From Denitromonas ohlonensis (lineage in GTDB: Bacteria > Pseudomonadota > Gammaproteobacteria > Burkholderiales > Rhodocyclaceae): 64,000 bases of DNA. The position numbers and the translations under genes are program-made. Of this stretch, positions 9,464 through 17,958 are shown one piece after another. How positions within the stretch are numbered: the stretch's first letter is position 1; each line of letters begins with the position of its first letter. The stretch is taken from the NCBI RefSeq assembly GCF_007625205.1, contig NZ_VMNI01000015.1:62001-126000 (forward strand). Reading direction: 5' to 3'. Below the pieces are notes generated by a model. The model did not search any database. It saw only the letters and a program-made list of their open reading frames with translations, and was not told where the DNA came from.

Positions 9464-10513
9464 TCAACGCGTCATGCGCAGGAACAGTCGATACAGCCCC
9501 GGCGCGCCCACGGTCAGCACAATCACCCGCAATACATGACACACCGTCACCAGTGGCACACCGAGCTGCAAGACCTTGGCCGTGATACACATTTCGGCTA
9601 CACCGCCCGGCGCGGCGGCCAACACCAGCGTGGCCAGCGGCACGCCGGACGCGGCAGAGACCATGACCGCCAGGCCGCAGCCAAGGCCGACGGCAAGCAA
9701 TGCCGACATGGCCGCGGCCGCCAGAAAGCGCGGCGCGGCATGAAAAAATTCAGGTGAAAAACGGCAGCCCAGCGCGCAACCAATCAGCAACTGCCCGCCA
9801 TTGACCGCCCACACCGGCAGCGCCGACAGCTCAACGCCAAACGCCGTCGCCAGGCCCACCCCGAGCAAGGGGCCGAGCACCCAGGCGTTGCCGACACGCA
9901 GGGCGGTCAACGCCCCAACGCCGCACAGACTCGACGCCAGCAGCCACGGCAGCCGGGCCGGCTCAACCGTCGTCGCCAACGGCAGGTAGACATCGCTACC
10001 ATGCGCGCCAAACCAGCTCAGCCCGAACGGCACCAGGGCCACCACCAGCATGACCCGTAGCGCATGCGCCGCCGCAATCCGGTCGACCGCGCCGCCGAAG
10101 CGCTCGGCGATCACCGCCATTTCCGACGCGCCCCCGGGCAGTGATGCAAAGAACGCGGTGGGGCGATCGCTGGCCGCCAGACGCAGGGTCAACAAGGCGC
10201 ACAGCAAGCCGATCAACAAGGCCGAGAGGGCAAGCACGCTCACCAACAGAACATTGGCGCGCAACAGATCGAGTACCTGCGCGGTAAAGTACAGGCCCAG
10301 ACTGGCGCCAATCGCCCACTGGCCGGCCTGACGCCCACCGGGCGGCGGCAGCAAGGGCAGGCCGAGCGTGCGCAGCGCCGCGACACCAAACAGCGGGCCG
10401 AGCATCCAGGGCAAGGGGCTGTGCGCCGCCGACGCGGCAAGGCCTGCGAGGCCCGCCAGCGCCAGGGTCGATGCCATCAGGCCGAAGGTCGTGCAGCTAT
10501 TCTTGAATGACAT
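9464..10513 (-). CDS. AbrB-family (duplicated-domain) membrane protein
   Basis: A 349-residue integral membrane protein with about ten hydrophobic segments in two related halves. The repeated feature is PGG followed by AEM or SEM: SLPGGASEMAVIAERFGG in the first half and AAPGGVAEMCITAKVLQLG in the second. This is typical of the AbrB family of putative transporters or monooxygenase-like membrane proteins. It is unrelated to the Bacillus DNA-binding AbrB. It lies 30 bases downstream of an ABC-type binding protein on the same strand and beside the tct genes, so a role in organic-acid transport is possible but inferred. Confidence 0.75.
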   Translation of the reverse strand: MSFKNSCTTFGLMASTLALAGLAGLAASAAHSPLPWMLGPLFGVAALRTLGLPLLPPPGGRQAGQWAIGASLGLYFTAQVLDLLRANVLLVSVLALSALLIGLLCALLTLRLAASDRPTAFFASLPGGASEMAVIAERFGGAVDRIAAAHALRVMLVVALVPFGLSWFGAHGSDVYLPLATTVEPARLPWLLASSLCGVGALTALRVGNAWVLGPLLGVGLATAFGVELSALPVWAVNGGQLLIGCALGCRFSPEFFHAAPRFLAAAAMSALLAVGLGCGLAVMVSAASGVPLATLVLAAAPGGVAEMCITAKVLQLGVPLVTVCHVLRVIVLTVGAPGLYRLFLRMTR

Positions 10514-10543
10514 GAAGCCAACAGCCTGTCGCGGCGACCGCGC

Positions 10544-11638
10544 TCAGGGCAGCGGCGCGACGGAATCATTCCATTGGCGCAGGAAGTCCCGGCGCTTGAG
10601 CTGGTCCAGATAGGTCAACAAACCGGCGCCAATGGCAATCGGCCTGAACGCGCCGCCCAGCCGTTGACGCAACTCCTCGGCCGCCTCATCGGCGGGCACA
10701 TCGGTACGCACCGAATAGAAGCCCGGATTCTTCGACAGCAGCCCTTGCCCGCGGGGCGAGAGCAGATAGTCGAGCCACAGCCGCGCGGCATTGGGGTGGC
10801 GCGCCTGGCGCGCGATGAAGGCCACCCGGCTCATCACCAGGGTGTAGTCCCGCGGCAACACCACGCCCAGGTTCGGGTCGCTGGCGGCCCGGATCATGGC
10901 GTAGGAGCCGAGCATGTTGTAACCGATCAGGGCCTTCCCCGAGGCAACATGGTCGAGCATGTCCGAGGTGGCCGGCATGGTCTGGACGCCAATGCGGCCA
11001 AAGCCCTCGGCAAGACGCCAGAACACCACCGGATTGGCGAGCACATCCTGACTGTGAAGCAAGTACCCGACCCCTGAGCGTGCCGGGTCGTAGGTGGTCA
11101 GACGCCCCCGGAATGGCTCCGGCGCGCGCGCCAGCAAGCGCAACAATTCGGCATGGCTGCTCGGCACCTCGTCCTCTGACAGCAACCGGCGGTTGTAGAC
11201 GAAGACAACGGGCTCGAAACTGGTGCCGAAAGCCTCATCCTTCCACACGGCCCAATCGGGCAGCGCCGCCGTCTCGGGCGAGCGATGCGCCTGGGCGTGG
11301 CCGTCGTTCACCAGCTTGACCTGCAAATCCATGGCTGAGCTCCAGACCACGTCGGCCACACCCCCCCGGTCCGTCTCCGCCACAAAGCGGGTGTACAGAA
11401 CGCCCGAGCTCATGTCGTGGTATTCGACCCGCACGCCCGGATACAGCTGCATGAAGTCCTGTATCAGTTCGCGTGCCAGGCTTTCATCCGTCGCCGCGTA
11501 GATCACCACCACGCCTTCTTTGCGCGCGGCGGAGTAGCGCTGATCGGGGGCGGTCTGGGCCAGCGCCAAAGGCAGGCCAAAAAGCAGCGCCCAGACCAGC
11601 ACGATGATTACGCGGAACGAATGTTGGCGTCGAAACAC
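10544..11638 (-). CDS. ABC-type (iron/2-aminoethylphosphonate class) extracellular solute-binding protein
   Basis: A 364-residue periplasmic protein. After a GTG start at 11638 with AAGGAGAGG just upstream comes a signal peptide (IIVLVWALLFGLPLALAQ). The mature part has VVIYAATDESLARELIQDF, DVVWSSAMDLQVKL and GYNMLGSYAM, typical of Fe3+-type binding proteins. No permease or ATPase follows; instead the next gene encodes an AbrB-family membrane protein. It is divergent from tctD, about 90 bases away. Such orphan binding proteins next to TctDE often serve as signal-presenting partners for the sensor kinase. That role is inferred here. Confidence 0.8.
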   Translation of the reverse strand: MFRRQHSFRVIIVLVWALLFGLPLALAQTAPDQRYSAARKEGVVVIYAATDESLARELIQDFMQLYPGVRVEYHDMSSGVLYTRFVAETDRGGVADVVWSSAMDLQVKLVNDGHAQAHRSPETAALPDWAVWKDEAFGTSFEPVVFVYNRRLLSEDEVPSSHAELLRLLARAPEPFRGRLTTYDPARSGVGYLLHSQDVLANPVVFWRLAEGFGRIGVQTMPATSDMLDHVASGKALIGYNMLGSYAMIRAASDPNLGVVLPRDYTLVMSRVAFIARQARHPNAARLWLDYLLSPRGQGLLSKNPGFYSVRTDVPADEAAEELRQRLGGAFRPIAIGAGLLTYLDQLKRRDFLRQWNDSVAPLP

Positions 11639-11730
11639 GGAGTGCCTCTCCTTCCCGCCCAAGGCTTTGCGCAAGGGCTTTTTTGAGTCAGTATGATCGG
11701 TCATCAAGCTTTCGAATGACTTTCAAACTC

Positions 11731-12408
11731 ATGCGCCTGCTCCTCGTTGAAGACCATGTCGAACTGGCCGAATGGGTGTCGAAGGCGCTGACTCAGGCAG
11801 GCTACGCGCTTGACGTCATGAACCGGGGTGATCATGCCGACCACGCGCTGCTCACCCAACCCTACGACGCCGTGATTCTCGACCTGTCCCTGCCCGGCCT
11901 GGACGGGCTGGAGGTGCTCAAGCGGATGCGCAGCCGCGAGAACACGGCGCAAACGCCGGTACTGGTGTTGACCGCGCGCGGCAGCACCGAAGACAAGGTG
12001 CGCGGGCTCAATCTCGGCGCCGACGACTACCTGCCCAAGCCCTTCGATCTGGCCGAGCTTGAAGCGCGCATCAAAGCGCTGTTGCGCCGTTCCGGCAACC
12101 TGGCGCCCACGGTGCACATTGGCAGGCTCAGCTTCGACACGAACTCTCGTCTGGTCAGCATCGCCGGCGTCCCCCTGGGCCTGACGCCACGAGAACTGGC
12201 GGTGTTCGAAGCGCTGATCACCCGTCAGGGGCGCCCGGTCACCCGGGAAACACTCTTCGAGAAAGTGTTCAACTTCGACGATGACGCACGGCCGGAAGCC
12301 ATCGAAATCTATGTCCATCGCCTGCGCAAGAAGCTCGAAGGCTCGGGCGCCGCGGTGGTCACCATGCGCGGGCTCGGCTATCTGATCCACCCCGTTGATG
12401 AACCCTGA
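11731..12408 (+). CDS. tctD: Response regulator TctD (OmpR/PhoB family)
   Basis: A 225-residue two-component regulator. The receiver begins MRLLLVEDH, the phosphoacceptor is Asp51 in AVILDLSLPG, and TARGSTEDKVRGLNLGADDY and LPKPF carry the conserved Thr and Lys. The C-terminal winged helix has LTPRELAVFEALI and EIYVHRLRKKLEG. It controls tricarboxylate transport genes, probably tctCBA downstream. The ATG at 11731 matches the usual family start; an in-frame ATG at 11716 adds five residues and neither has a strong ribosome site. The sensor gene follows after six bases. Confidence 0.9.
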   Translation: MRLLLVEDHVELAEWVSKALTQAGYALDVMNRGDHADHALLTQPYDAVILDLSLPGLDGLEVLKRMRSRENTAQTPVLVLTARGSTEDKVRGLNLGADDYLPKPFDLAELEARIKALLRRSGNLAPTVHIGRLSFDTNSRLVSIAGVPLGLTPRELAVFEALITRQGRPVTRETLFEKVFNFDDDARPEAIEIYVHRLRKKLEGSGAAVVTMRGLGYLIHPVDEP

Positions 12409-12414
12409 GGCCCG

Positions 12415-13827
12415 GTGCGCGTGAAGCATTCTGTCAGTTTGCGCCGCCGGGTGGCCATCTGGCTGCTCCCCTCCCTGTTGTTGCTGCTGCTGATCAACGC
12501 GGCACTGTCCTATCTCGGGGCACTGGACGCGGTCAATCGCGCGTATGACCGTTCACTCACGGCATCGATCAAATCGATTGCCGAGCGTGTTCACTCGCTC
12601 GAAGGCAACATCGCCGTTGATGTGCCCTATTCTGCCTTCGACGCGTTTGAAGGTGGCGTCCAGGAGCGCATTTTCTATGCCGTGATCGGCCCGGACGGTG
12701 CGCTGATCACCGGCTACGAAGCATTGAAGCCTCCCGGCGGGCTGATCCCCGATGGCCCGCCCCGGATCGTCGACGGCCAGTTCCAGAATGAAAATGTCCG
12801 CATCGGTGCCATGAAAAAGCGGCTCTACGATCCCGCGCTGACCGGCGGCGATGCGGCCACCATCATTTTCGCCGAGACCACCGAATCCCGTCTGGCGCTG
12901 GCACGCGTGCTGTTCGCCGACAGTCTGCAGCGTCAGGTCCTGCTGGTGATCTTCGGCACCGTCATCCTCGCCTTTGCGCTCACCACGGCATTCAAGCCCT
13001 TGCTCAAGCTGCGCGACACCATTCGCCAGCGCGATGAAGCCGACCTGACGCCGATCGCCCACACCGATGTGCCCTCCGAAGTCCGGCCGTTGATTGACGC
13101 CATCAACCACCACACCGACCGGCTGTCGACCATGATGGCCGCGCGACGCCGCCTGCTTGCCGATGCCGCGCATCAGATCCGGACCCCCTTGGCGGTGCTC
13201 AGCACACAGATCGAATACGGCCAGCGTCAGAGCGAGGCCTCGGAAATCCAGCATACGTTCAAGAGTCTGCTTGGCACGATCCACAGCACCCGCCGCATGG
13301 CGGACCAACTGCTGGCGCTGTCGCATGCCGAATCCCTGGAACAGTCACCGCGGGATCGCACCGCGGTGGACATGCATCAGCTGGCCAAAGAGGTTTGCCT
13401 CGAACAAGCCCCCCTGGCGCTTCAAAAACGCATCGAGCTGGCCTTCGAAGGCGATGGCGAAGCCATGGTGCGAGGCAATGGGCAAATGCTGCGCGAGCTG
13501 ATCTCCAACCTGCTCGACAATGCCATCCGCTACAGCCCGCCCGAAACACAGGTTGTTGTCGCCACCGGCTGCCTGAACGGCGTCGTGGCGCTGTCGGTCT
13601 GCGACGAGGGGCCCGGCATCTCCCCCGCCGAGCGCGACAAGGTCTTTCAGCGCTTCTACCGGATCCTCGGGCAAGGCACGGCGCCCGGCAGCGGGCTGGG
13701 GCTCGCCATCGTCCAGGAGATCGTCTCGTCCCACGGCGGACAGATCACGCTTGACCAGACATCGGCCGCTGGCGGCCTGACGATTCTGGTCGAGTTTCCG
13801 CAACATCGCCCGGGCGCGCCGCGCTGA
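12415..13827 (+). CDS. tctE: Sensor histidine kinase TctE
   Basis: A 470-residue membrane kinase. TM1 is near residues 16-36 (WLLPSLLLLLLINAALSYLG). The periplasmic sensor domain follows, with FEGGVQERIFYAVIG, and TM2 is near 167-187. A HAMP-like linker precedes the H-box DAAHQIRTPLAVL (His253). The HATPase domain has ELISNLLDNAIRYSP, VCDEGPGISPAE and PGSGLGLAIVQEI. It starts at GTG 12415; a second GTG follows at 12421. It phosphorylates TctD in response to extracellular tricarboxylate or a loaded binding protein. Confidence 0.9.
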   Translation: MRVKHSVSLRRRVAIWLLPSLLLLLLINAALSYLGALDAVNRAYDRSLTASIKSIAERVHSLEGNIAVDVPYSAFDAFEGGVQERIFYAVIGPDGALITGYEALKPPGGLIPDGPPRIVDGQFQNENVRIGAMKKRLYDPALTGGDAATIIFAETTESRLALARVLFADSLQRQVLLVIFGTVILAFALTTAFKPLLKLRDTIRQRDEADLTPIAHTDVPSEVRPLIDAINHHTDRLSTMMAARRRLLADAAHQIRTPLAVLSTQIEYGQRQSEASEIQHTFKSLLGTIHSTRRMADQLLALSHAESLEQSPRDRTAVDMHQLAKEVCLEQAPLALQKRIELAFEGDGEAMVRGNGQMLRELISNLLDNAIRYSPPETQVVVATGCLNGVVALSVCDEGPGISPAERDKVFQRFYRILGQGTAPGSGLGLAIVQEIVSSHGGQITLDQTSAAGGLTILVEFPQHRPGAPR

Positions 13828-13865
13828 TTCGCACGGCCGGCGCACGCCGGCGTCTCAGGCAGATA

Positions 13866-13908
13866 AAAACAGGGGGCGCACCCGAGATGTCCCCGAGTGC
13901 GCCCCCTG
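13866..13908 (-). terminator. Terminator between tctE and tctA
   Basis: CAGGGGGCGCAC (13870-13881) pairs perfectly with GTGCGCCCCCTG (13897-13908). The adjoining AAAAA at 13865-13869 gives a T-run on the minus strand, so it should terminate the tctCBA transcript and may also stop tctDE. Confidence 0.8.
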
Positions 13909-13983
13909 CCGCGTGACGCGTCTGACGCAGAAAACCCGGCACACGGCGCAGCGCCCCTTGCGGGTGCGCCACGCCGACGCCGC

Positions 13984-15492
13984 TTAGATCACGGCCGGGC
14001 GCTGACGCCGCATCTCGATGGCCTTGGCCAGCCGCGGCCCCACCAACATGGCAATCGCCGCGACCCACAGGCCGATCGAGATCGGGCTGGAGAACAAGAT
14101 GTTGAGTTCGCCGTTGCTGATCGACAAGGCCCGACGCAGGTTCTGCTCCATCATGTCGCCCAGTACAAAGCCCAAAATGAACGGTGCCATCGGGAAGTTC
14201 ATGACACGCAGCAGGTAGCCGAAGCCGCCCAGCAAGGTGCCGACGATGAGGTCGAAGGTCGTGCCATGCACGGCATACACCCCCACCATGGACACCGCCG
14301 CGACGCCCGGCACCAGCACCCAGTTCGGGATCTGCAGGAACTTGACGAAGAGCTTGACCAGCGGAATGTTCATCAACACCAGCATCACGCTGCAGATCGC
14401 CAGCGAGGCAATCAAGCCCCACACAATGCCGGGCTGGTCCTGGAACAAGGTGGGCCCCGGCGTGATGTTGTAGAGCGTCAGCGCGCCAATCATCACCGCG
14501 GTGGTGCCCGACCCCGGCACACCCAGCGTCAGCATCGGAATCAGCGAGCCGTAAGCCGACGCGTTGTTCGCCGCCTCGGGTGCCGCCACACCACGCACAT
14601 CGCCCTCGCCGAAGCAGTGATCCTTGCCGGCCATGCGGCGCTCCATGGAGTAGGTCATCGCCGATGCAATCGACGCGCCGGCGCCGGGCAACACGCCGAC
14701 AAAGAAGCCGACCACCGACGAGCGCAGGATGGTCCATTTCGCCAGCATGAACTCCTGCATGTTGAACATCGTGCGCCCGGTCACTTCGACCGGTGTGGTG
14801 CTGCCGTGATGGCTTTGCAGCATCAGCATCAGCTCGCTCACTGCGAACAAGCCGATCACCACCACGATGAAGGGAATGCCATCGGACAGGTGAAGCAGAT
14901 CGAAGGTGAAACGATAGACGCCGCTGTTCGCATCGATGCCGACGCAGGCGATCATCAGCCCGATCAGCACGCCGACCATGGCTTTGAGCAGGGAGTCGCC
15001 CACCAGCCCGCCCAGACATGACAAGGCCAGCACCATCAGCGCGAAGTACTCCGCCGGGCCAAAGGCCAACGCCCAGTTGGCCAACAAGGGCGCAAACGCC
15101 ACGATACCCACAGTGGCCACGATGGCTCCGGTAAACGACGCCACCGCCGAAATCGACAGGGCCGGTCCGGCCAGTCCGTTCTTGGCCATCGGATACCCGT
15201 CGAGCGTGGTCATCACCGCGCCCGCGTCGCCCGGCACGTTGATCAGGATGGCGGAGATCCGTCCGCCAAACTCGCACCCGGAATAAACCGCGGCGAGCAA
15301 GATCAGCGCCGACTCGGGTGGCAGGCGCATCGCGTAGGCGATGGGCAAAAGAATGGCCACACCGTTGATCGGGCCCAGACCCGGCAGCATGCCGATGATG
15401 GTGCCCAGAAAAGCGCCGATCAGGCAGATCAACAGATTGGTCGGCGTACCGGCGACGGCAAAGCCGTCAAGAAGATGAGAGAGGATTTCCAT
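13984..15492 (-). CDS. tctA: Tripartite tricarboxylate transporter large permease TctA
   Basis: A 502-residue integral membrane protein with about twelve hydrophobic segments. The N-terminal signature GAFLGTIIGMLPGLGPINGVA, the block GVLPGAGASIASAMTYSMER and LTLGVPGSGTTAVMIGAL are characteristic of TctA. It is the transport channel of the TTT system, working with TctB and periplasmic TctC to import citrate or another carboxylate, driven by ion gradients. The ATG at 15492 lies three bases after the tctB stop, so translation is probably coupled. Confidence 0.95.
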   Translation of the reverse strand: MEILSHLLDGFAVAGTPTNLLICLIGAFLGTIIGMLPGLGPINGVAILLPIAYAMRLPPESALILLAAVYSGCEFGGRISAILINVPGDAGAVMTTLDGYPMAKNGLAGPALSISAVASFTGAIVATVGIVAFAPLLANWALAFGPAEYFALMVLALSCLGGLVGDSLLKAMVGVLIGLMIACVGIDANSGVYRFTFDLLHLSDGIPFIVVVIGLFAVSELMLMLQSHHGSTTPVEVTGRTMFNMQEFMLAKWTILRSSVVGFFVGVLPGAGASIASAMTYSMERRMAGKDHCFGEGDVRGVAAPEAANNASAYGSLIPMLTLGVPGSGTTAVMIGALTLYNITPGPTLFQDQPGIVWGLIASLAICSVMLVLMNIPLVKLFVKFLQIPNWVLVPGVAAVSMVGVYAVHGTTFDLIVGTLLGGFGYLLRVMNFPMAPFILGFVLGDMMEQNLRRALSISNGELNILFSSPISIGLWVAAIAMLVGPRLAKAIEMRRQRPAVI

Positions 15493-15495
15493 GGC

Positions 15496-15939
15496 TTACC
15501 CCAACAATGGCTTGAGCCAGTAACCGACCGGCAGGACGACGTCGAGCAGTCGATCAAAGAACAGAAAGAGCAGCACGCCGAGCCCGGTGCCCGCCAACAT
15601 CGCCTGCCGCCAGGTGCCGCCAAAGAAGCGGGCCAGGGGCACACTCATCAAGGCGGTCGAGATCACGAAGCCGAGCTTATCGAACAGCAAGGCGTAGGCC
15701 AGCACCGTCAGGAACATCGCGCCAACACGCAGCAACACCGGCGATGGTGCCCACTCGGTGGCCTCGCGCCGGGTGAGAATCAGCCCCAGCGCACAGACGC
15801 CCAGCAAGGAAAACACCAGGAGCGGGAAAGCACGCGGCCCGACCGGCTCATAAGAAATCGGGGCCTTCAGGTCCCATCCAACAAAGATGCCTCCCACCGA
15901 CAGCAGCAGCAGGAAAGCGCCGAAAATACGCTCGCTCAT
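15496..15939 (-). CDS. tctB: Tripartite tricarboxylate transporter small membrane subunit TctB
   Basis: A 147-residue protein with four predicted membrane helices, the last about LAGTGLGVLLFLFFDRLL. FAFLL-type N-terminal hydrophobic segments and the C-terminal VLPVGYWLKPLLG fit TctB. The ATG at 15939 is chosen because GGAG stands six bases upstream; a GTG at 15957 is in frame. It is the middle gene of tctC-tctB-tctA on the minus strand. Confidence 0.9.
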   Translation of the reverse strand: MSERIFGAFLLLLSVGGIFVGWDLKAPISYEPVGPRAFPLLVFSLLGVCALGLILTRREATEWAPSPVLLRVGAMFLTVLAYALLFDKLGFVISTALMSVPLARFFGGTWRQAMLAGTGLGVLLFLFFDRLLDVVLPVGYWLKPLLG

Positions 15940-16029
15940 GGGGTTCTCCAGTCGCACGTTGGCGTGGCTAGGCGACCGACACCGTCTTGCGGTGGCGGTC
16001 GCGATCGCGACAAATCAGGTCAGGCAGAC

Positions 16030-16998
16030 TTACTGAGCAACCATCCCGAACTCTTTGGCGAGTTCGGCGTAATGCTTGACCCGCTCCTTCACATAGGCGT
16101 CCAGCTTGGCGCCGGTCATGTCGAAGGGAAACAGTCCCTGGGCTTCGCGCAGCTTGGCGAACTCCGGCGAGACCAGCATCTTGTCAAAGGTCGCCACCCA
16201 CCAGGCGTAGTCAGCATCAGCGACTTTCGGGCCGACGTAGAAACCGCGGATGATCGGCCACTGGACGTCATAGCCTTGCTCCTTGGCGGTCGGGATCGCG
16301 CTCAACTCACCCGGCAAGCGGTCAGCCGACAAAATGCCCAGCACCCGTACCCGGCCGCCCTTGAGATGGGCCGCGACTTCCGATGCGTCGCCCGAGTAAA
16401 CCTTGACGTGACCGCCCTGCAGCGCCGTCATGGCCTCGCCACCGCCTTCGAAGGCGACATAGCGCATGGACTTGAAATCCACTCCGGCTGCCTTGGCGAC
16501 CAAGGCCGACTTCATCCAGTCCTGGCTGCCAACCGAGCCACCCGCGCCAAACACCACCGATGTCGGATCGGCTTTGAGCGCCGCCATCAAATCCTTCAGG
16601 CTCTGAAACGGCGAGTCGGCGCGAACGATGATCGCGCCATAGTCGGCGCCCGCCGTGCCCAGCCACTTCACGTCATTCACGCCATAGCGGCCGAACTTCC
16701 CGATGGCCAGGTTCAGCAGCGAGCCGCCCGAAAACGCCACAATCGTGCCGGCCTCGTCGGGGCGCTGAGCGATCACGGTGTTGTAGGCCACCGCACCAAT
16801 GCCGCCCGGCATGTAGGTCACACGCATCGGTGAGTCGATGAAATTTCCGCCTTGCAGGCCGCCTTGGGCCAATTTGCAGGTCAGGTCGAATCCGCCACCG
16901 GGCTTGGCCGGGGCAATGCATTCGGTTTTGTCCGGTGCGGCCTGGGTCGCGCTCATCGCGACCGTGGCGGCCAGGGCAAGCAGGGCTTTCTTGATCAT
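16030..16998 (-). CDS. tctC: Tripartite tricarboxylate transporter substrate-binding protein TctC
   Basis: A 322-residue periplasmic binding protein. It begins with signal peptide MIKKALLALAATVAMSATQA, then ECIAPAKPGGGFDLTCKLAQ, the typical ligand loop of the Bug/TctC family. VTYMPGGIGAVAYNTVI and FGAGGSVGSQDW follow. A Cys pair (TECIAP and LTCKLA) is present in the mature N-terminus. GGAGGAG precedes the ATG at 16998. It is the first gene of the tctCBA operon; tctB follows after 90 bases, a gap that may allow higher TctC expression. Confidence 0.93.
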   Translation of the reverse strand: MIKKALLALAATVAMSATQAAPDKTECIAPAKPGGGFDLTCKLAQGGLQGGNFIDSPMRVTYMPGGIGAVAYNTVIAQRPDEAGTIVAFSGGSLLNLAIGKFGRYGVNDVKWLGTAGADYGAIIVRADSPFQSLKDLMAALKADPTSVVFGAGGSVGSQDWMKSALVAKAAGVDFKSMRYVAFEGGGEAMTALQGGHVKVYSGDASEVAAHLKGGRVRVLGILSADRLPGELSAIPTAKEQGYDVQWPIIRGFYVGPKVADADYAWWVATFDKMLVSPEFAKLREAQGLFPFDMTGAKLDAYVKERVKHYAELAKEFGMVAQ

Positions 16999-17247
16999 GT
17001 CGGGTCTCCTCCGTTCTGTGTTGGTTGCAGTGCGGAATCTGCATTCCGGCACGTGCAGCGAACGATAGGCCGATGCGCTTTCGATCAGCTTTCAGTCACC
17101 GACAGGGGCGCACCAGGATCACGCCACGCACCGTAGACGGCCGAACCCGGCCCCACCGACGACGCGGGAAATCGGTACCGTTGCCTGCGAGATGAGTCCT
17201 GCCGTATCCGCCGCGCCGCCAGCGGCCGCCCTCGGCGCAAGGCGGTG

Positions 17248-17958
17248 CTAGTCGATCGCGACCAGACGCCCCTCGGCCTTGAGCGCCGCGTAGCCCAGAC
17301 GAAGCCGCTCAACGACCGCATCATCAGTGGTGAGACTGAAGGCCATGTACAAGTCGACCGTCAGCGCGTCGAGCGAGAACACCGGCGTCACGGTGCTGCA
17401 ATCGACCTGGAACCTGGCGCACAGCCGAGCCACATCGCCGCGCGGCAGGGGCACCAGATCCACCCGCCCGGCCAGCAGCTTCTGGAAGTTTTCTTCATTG
17501 CCCGACGACTCCACCAGATGCGCGAAGCCGTTTCGCTGGAGATAGTGCTGGCGCACATCCGAGCGCATCACCCCGACGCGGTAGGGCCGCGCGGCGTCGA
17601 GACTGTCGACCACGATGTCCTCACGCGCGGCGAGTTTGTACAGATGGTATTTGATGCGCATCAGCTCGCCCGCCCACTTGAAGCGGTCCTCCCGCTCGGG
17701 CGTACGGGCAATCAGGTAGATCAGGACATTGGGCTGGCTTGAGGCCATCGCGTAGGCGCGCGCCCAGGGATAGAGGTCGACCCGCACATCGGTGAACCCG
17801 CTCCGTGCCAACGCCGCGCGGACATGGTGTGTCGCCGGCCCGACGACGCGCCCATTTTCAAGATAGGTATAGGCCGTGTCCTCGGTCACCACCTGTATTG
17901 CTTGTGCCTGAGCCGCGCTCACGGCCAACCACACGATCAGCGCCAACACGATTCGCAT
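17248..17958 (-). CDS. Periplasmic solute-binding protein, SBP_bac_3-like (downstream member of the cyclase trio)
   Basis: A 236-residue exported protein. The ATG at 17958 overlaps the cyclase stop as TGATG, with AAGGAGAG upstream. The signal peptide is RIVLALIVWLAVSAAQAQA. The mature part has IQVVTEDTAYTYLENGRVVG, DLYPWARAYAMASSQPNVLI and YLIARTPEREDRFKWAG, the pattern of amino-acid-type binding proteins found without transporters. It shares the architecture of the protein at 19307-20131: both have PWARAY, ARTPERED or ARSPARED, and FKW. It probably binds a ligand in the periplasm for the cyclase, which is inference. Confidence 0.8.
   Translation of the reverse strand: MRIVLALIVWLAVSAAQAQAIQVVTEDTAYTYLENGRVVGPATHHVRAALARSGFTDVRVDLYPWARAYAMASSQPNVLIYLIARTPEREDRFKWAGELMRIKYHLYKLAAREDIVVDSLDAARPYRVGVMRSDVRQHYLQRNGFAHLVESSGNEENFQKLLAGRVDLVPLPRGDVARLCARFQVDCSTVTPVFSLDALTVDLYMAFSLTTDDAVVERLRLGYAALKAEGRLVAID

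Noticed and set aside
13745-15277. 510-residue minus-strand frame
   Set aside because: Out-of-frame shadow of tctA, which carries clear TctA motifs in the other frame.
15475-16833. 452-residue plus-strand frame
   Set aside because: Antisense of tctB and tctC; His/Arg/Gln-rich with no recognisable domain.
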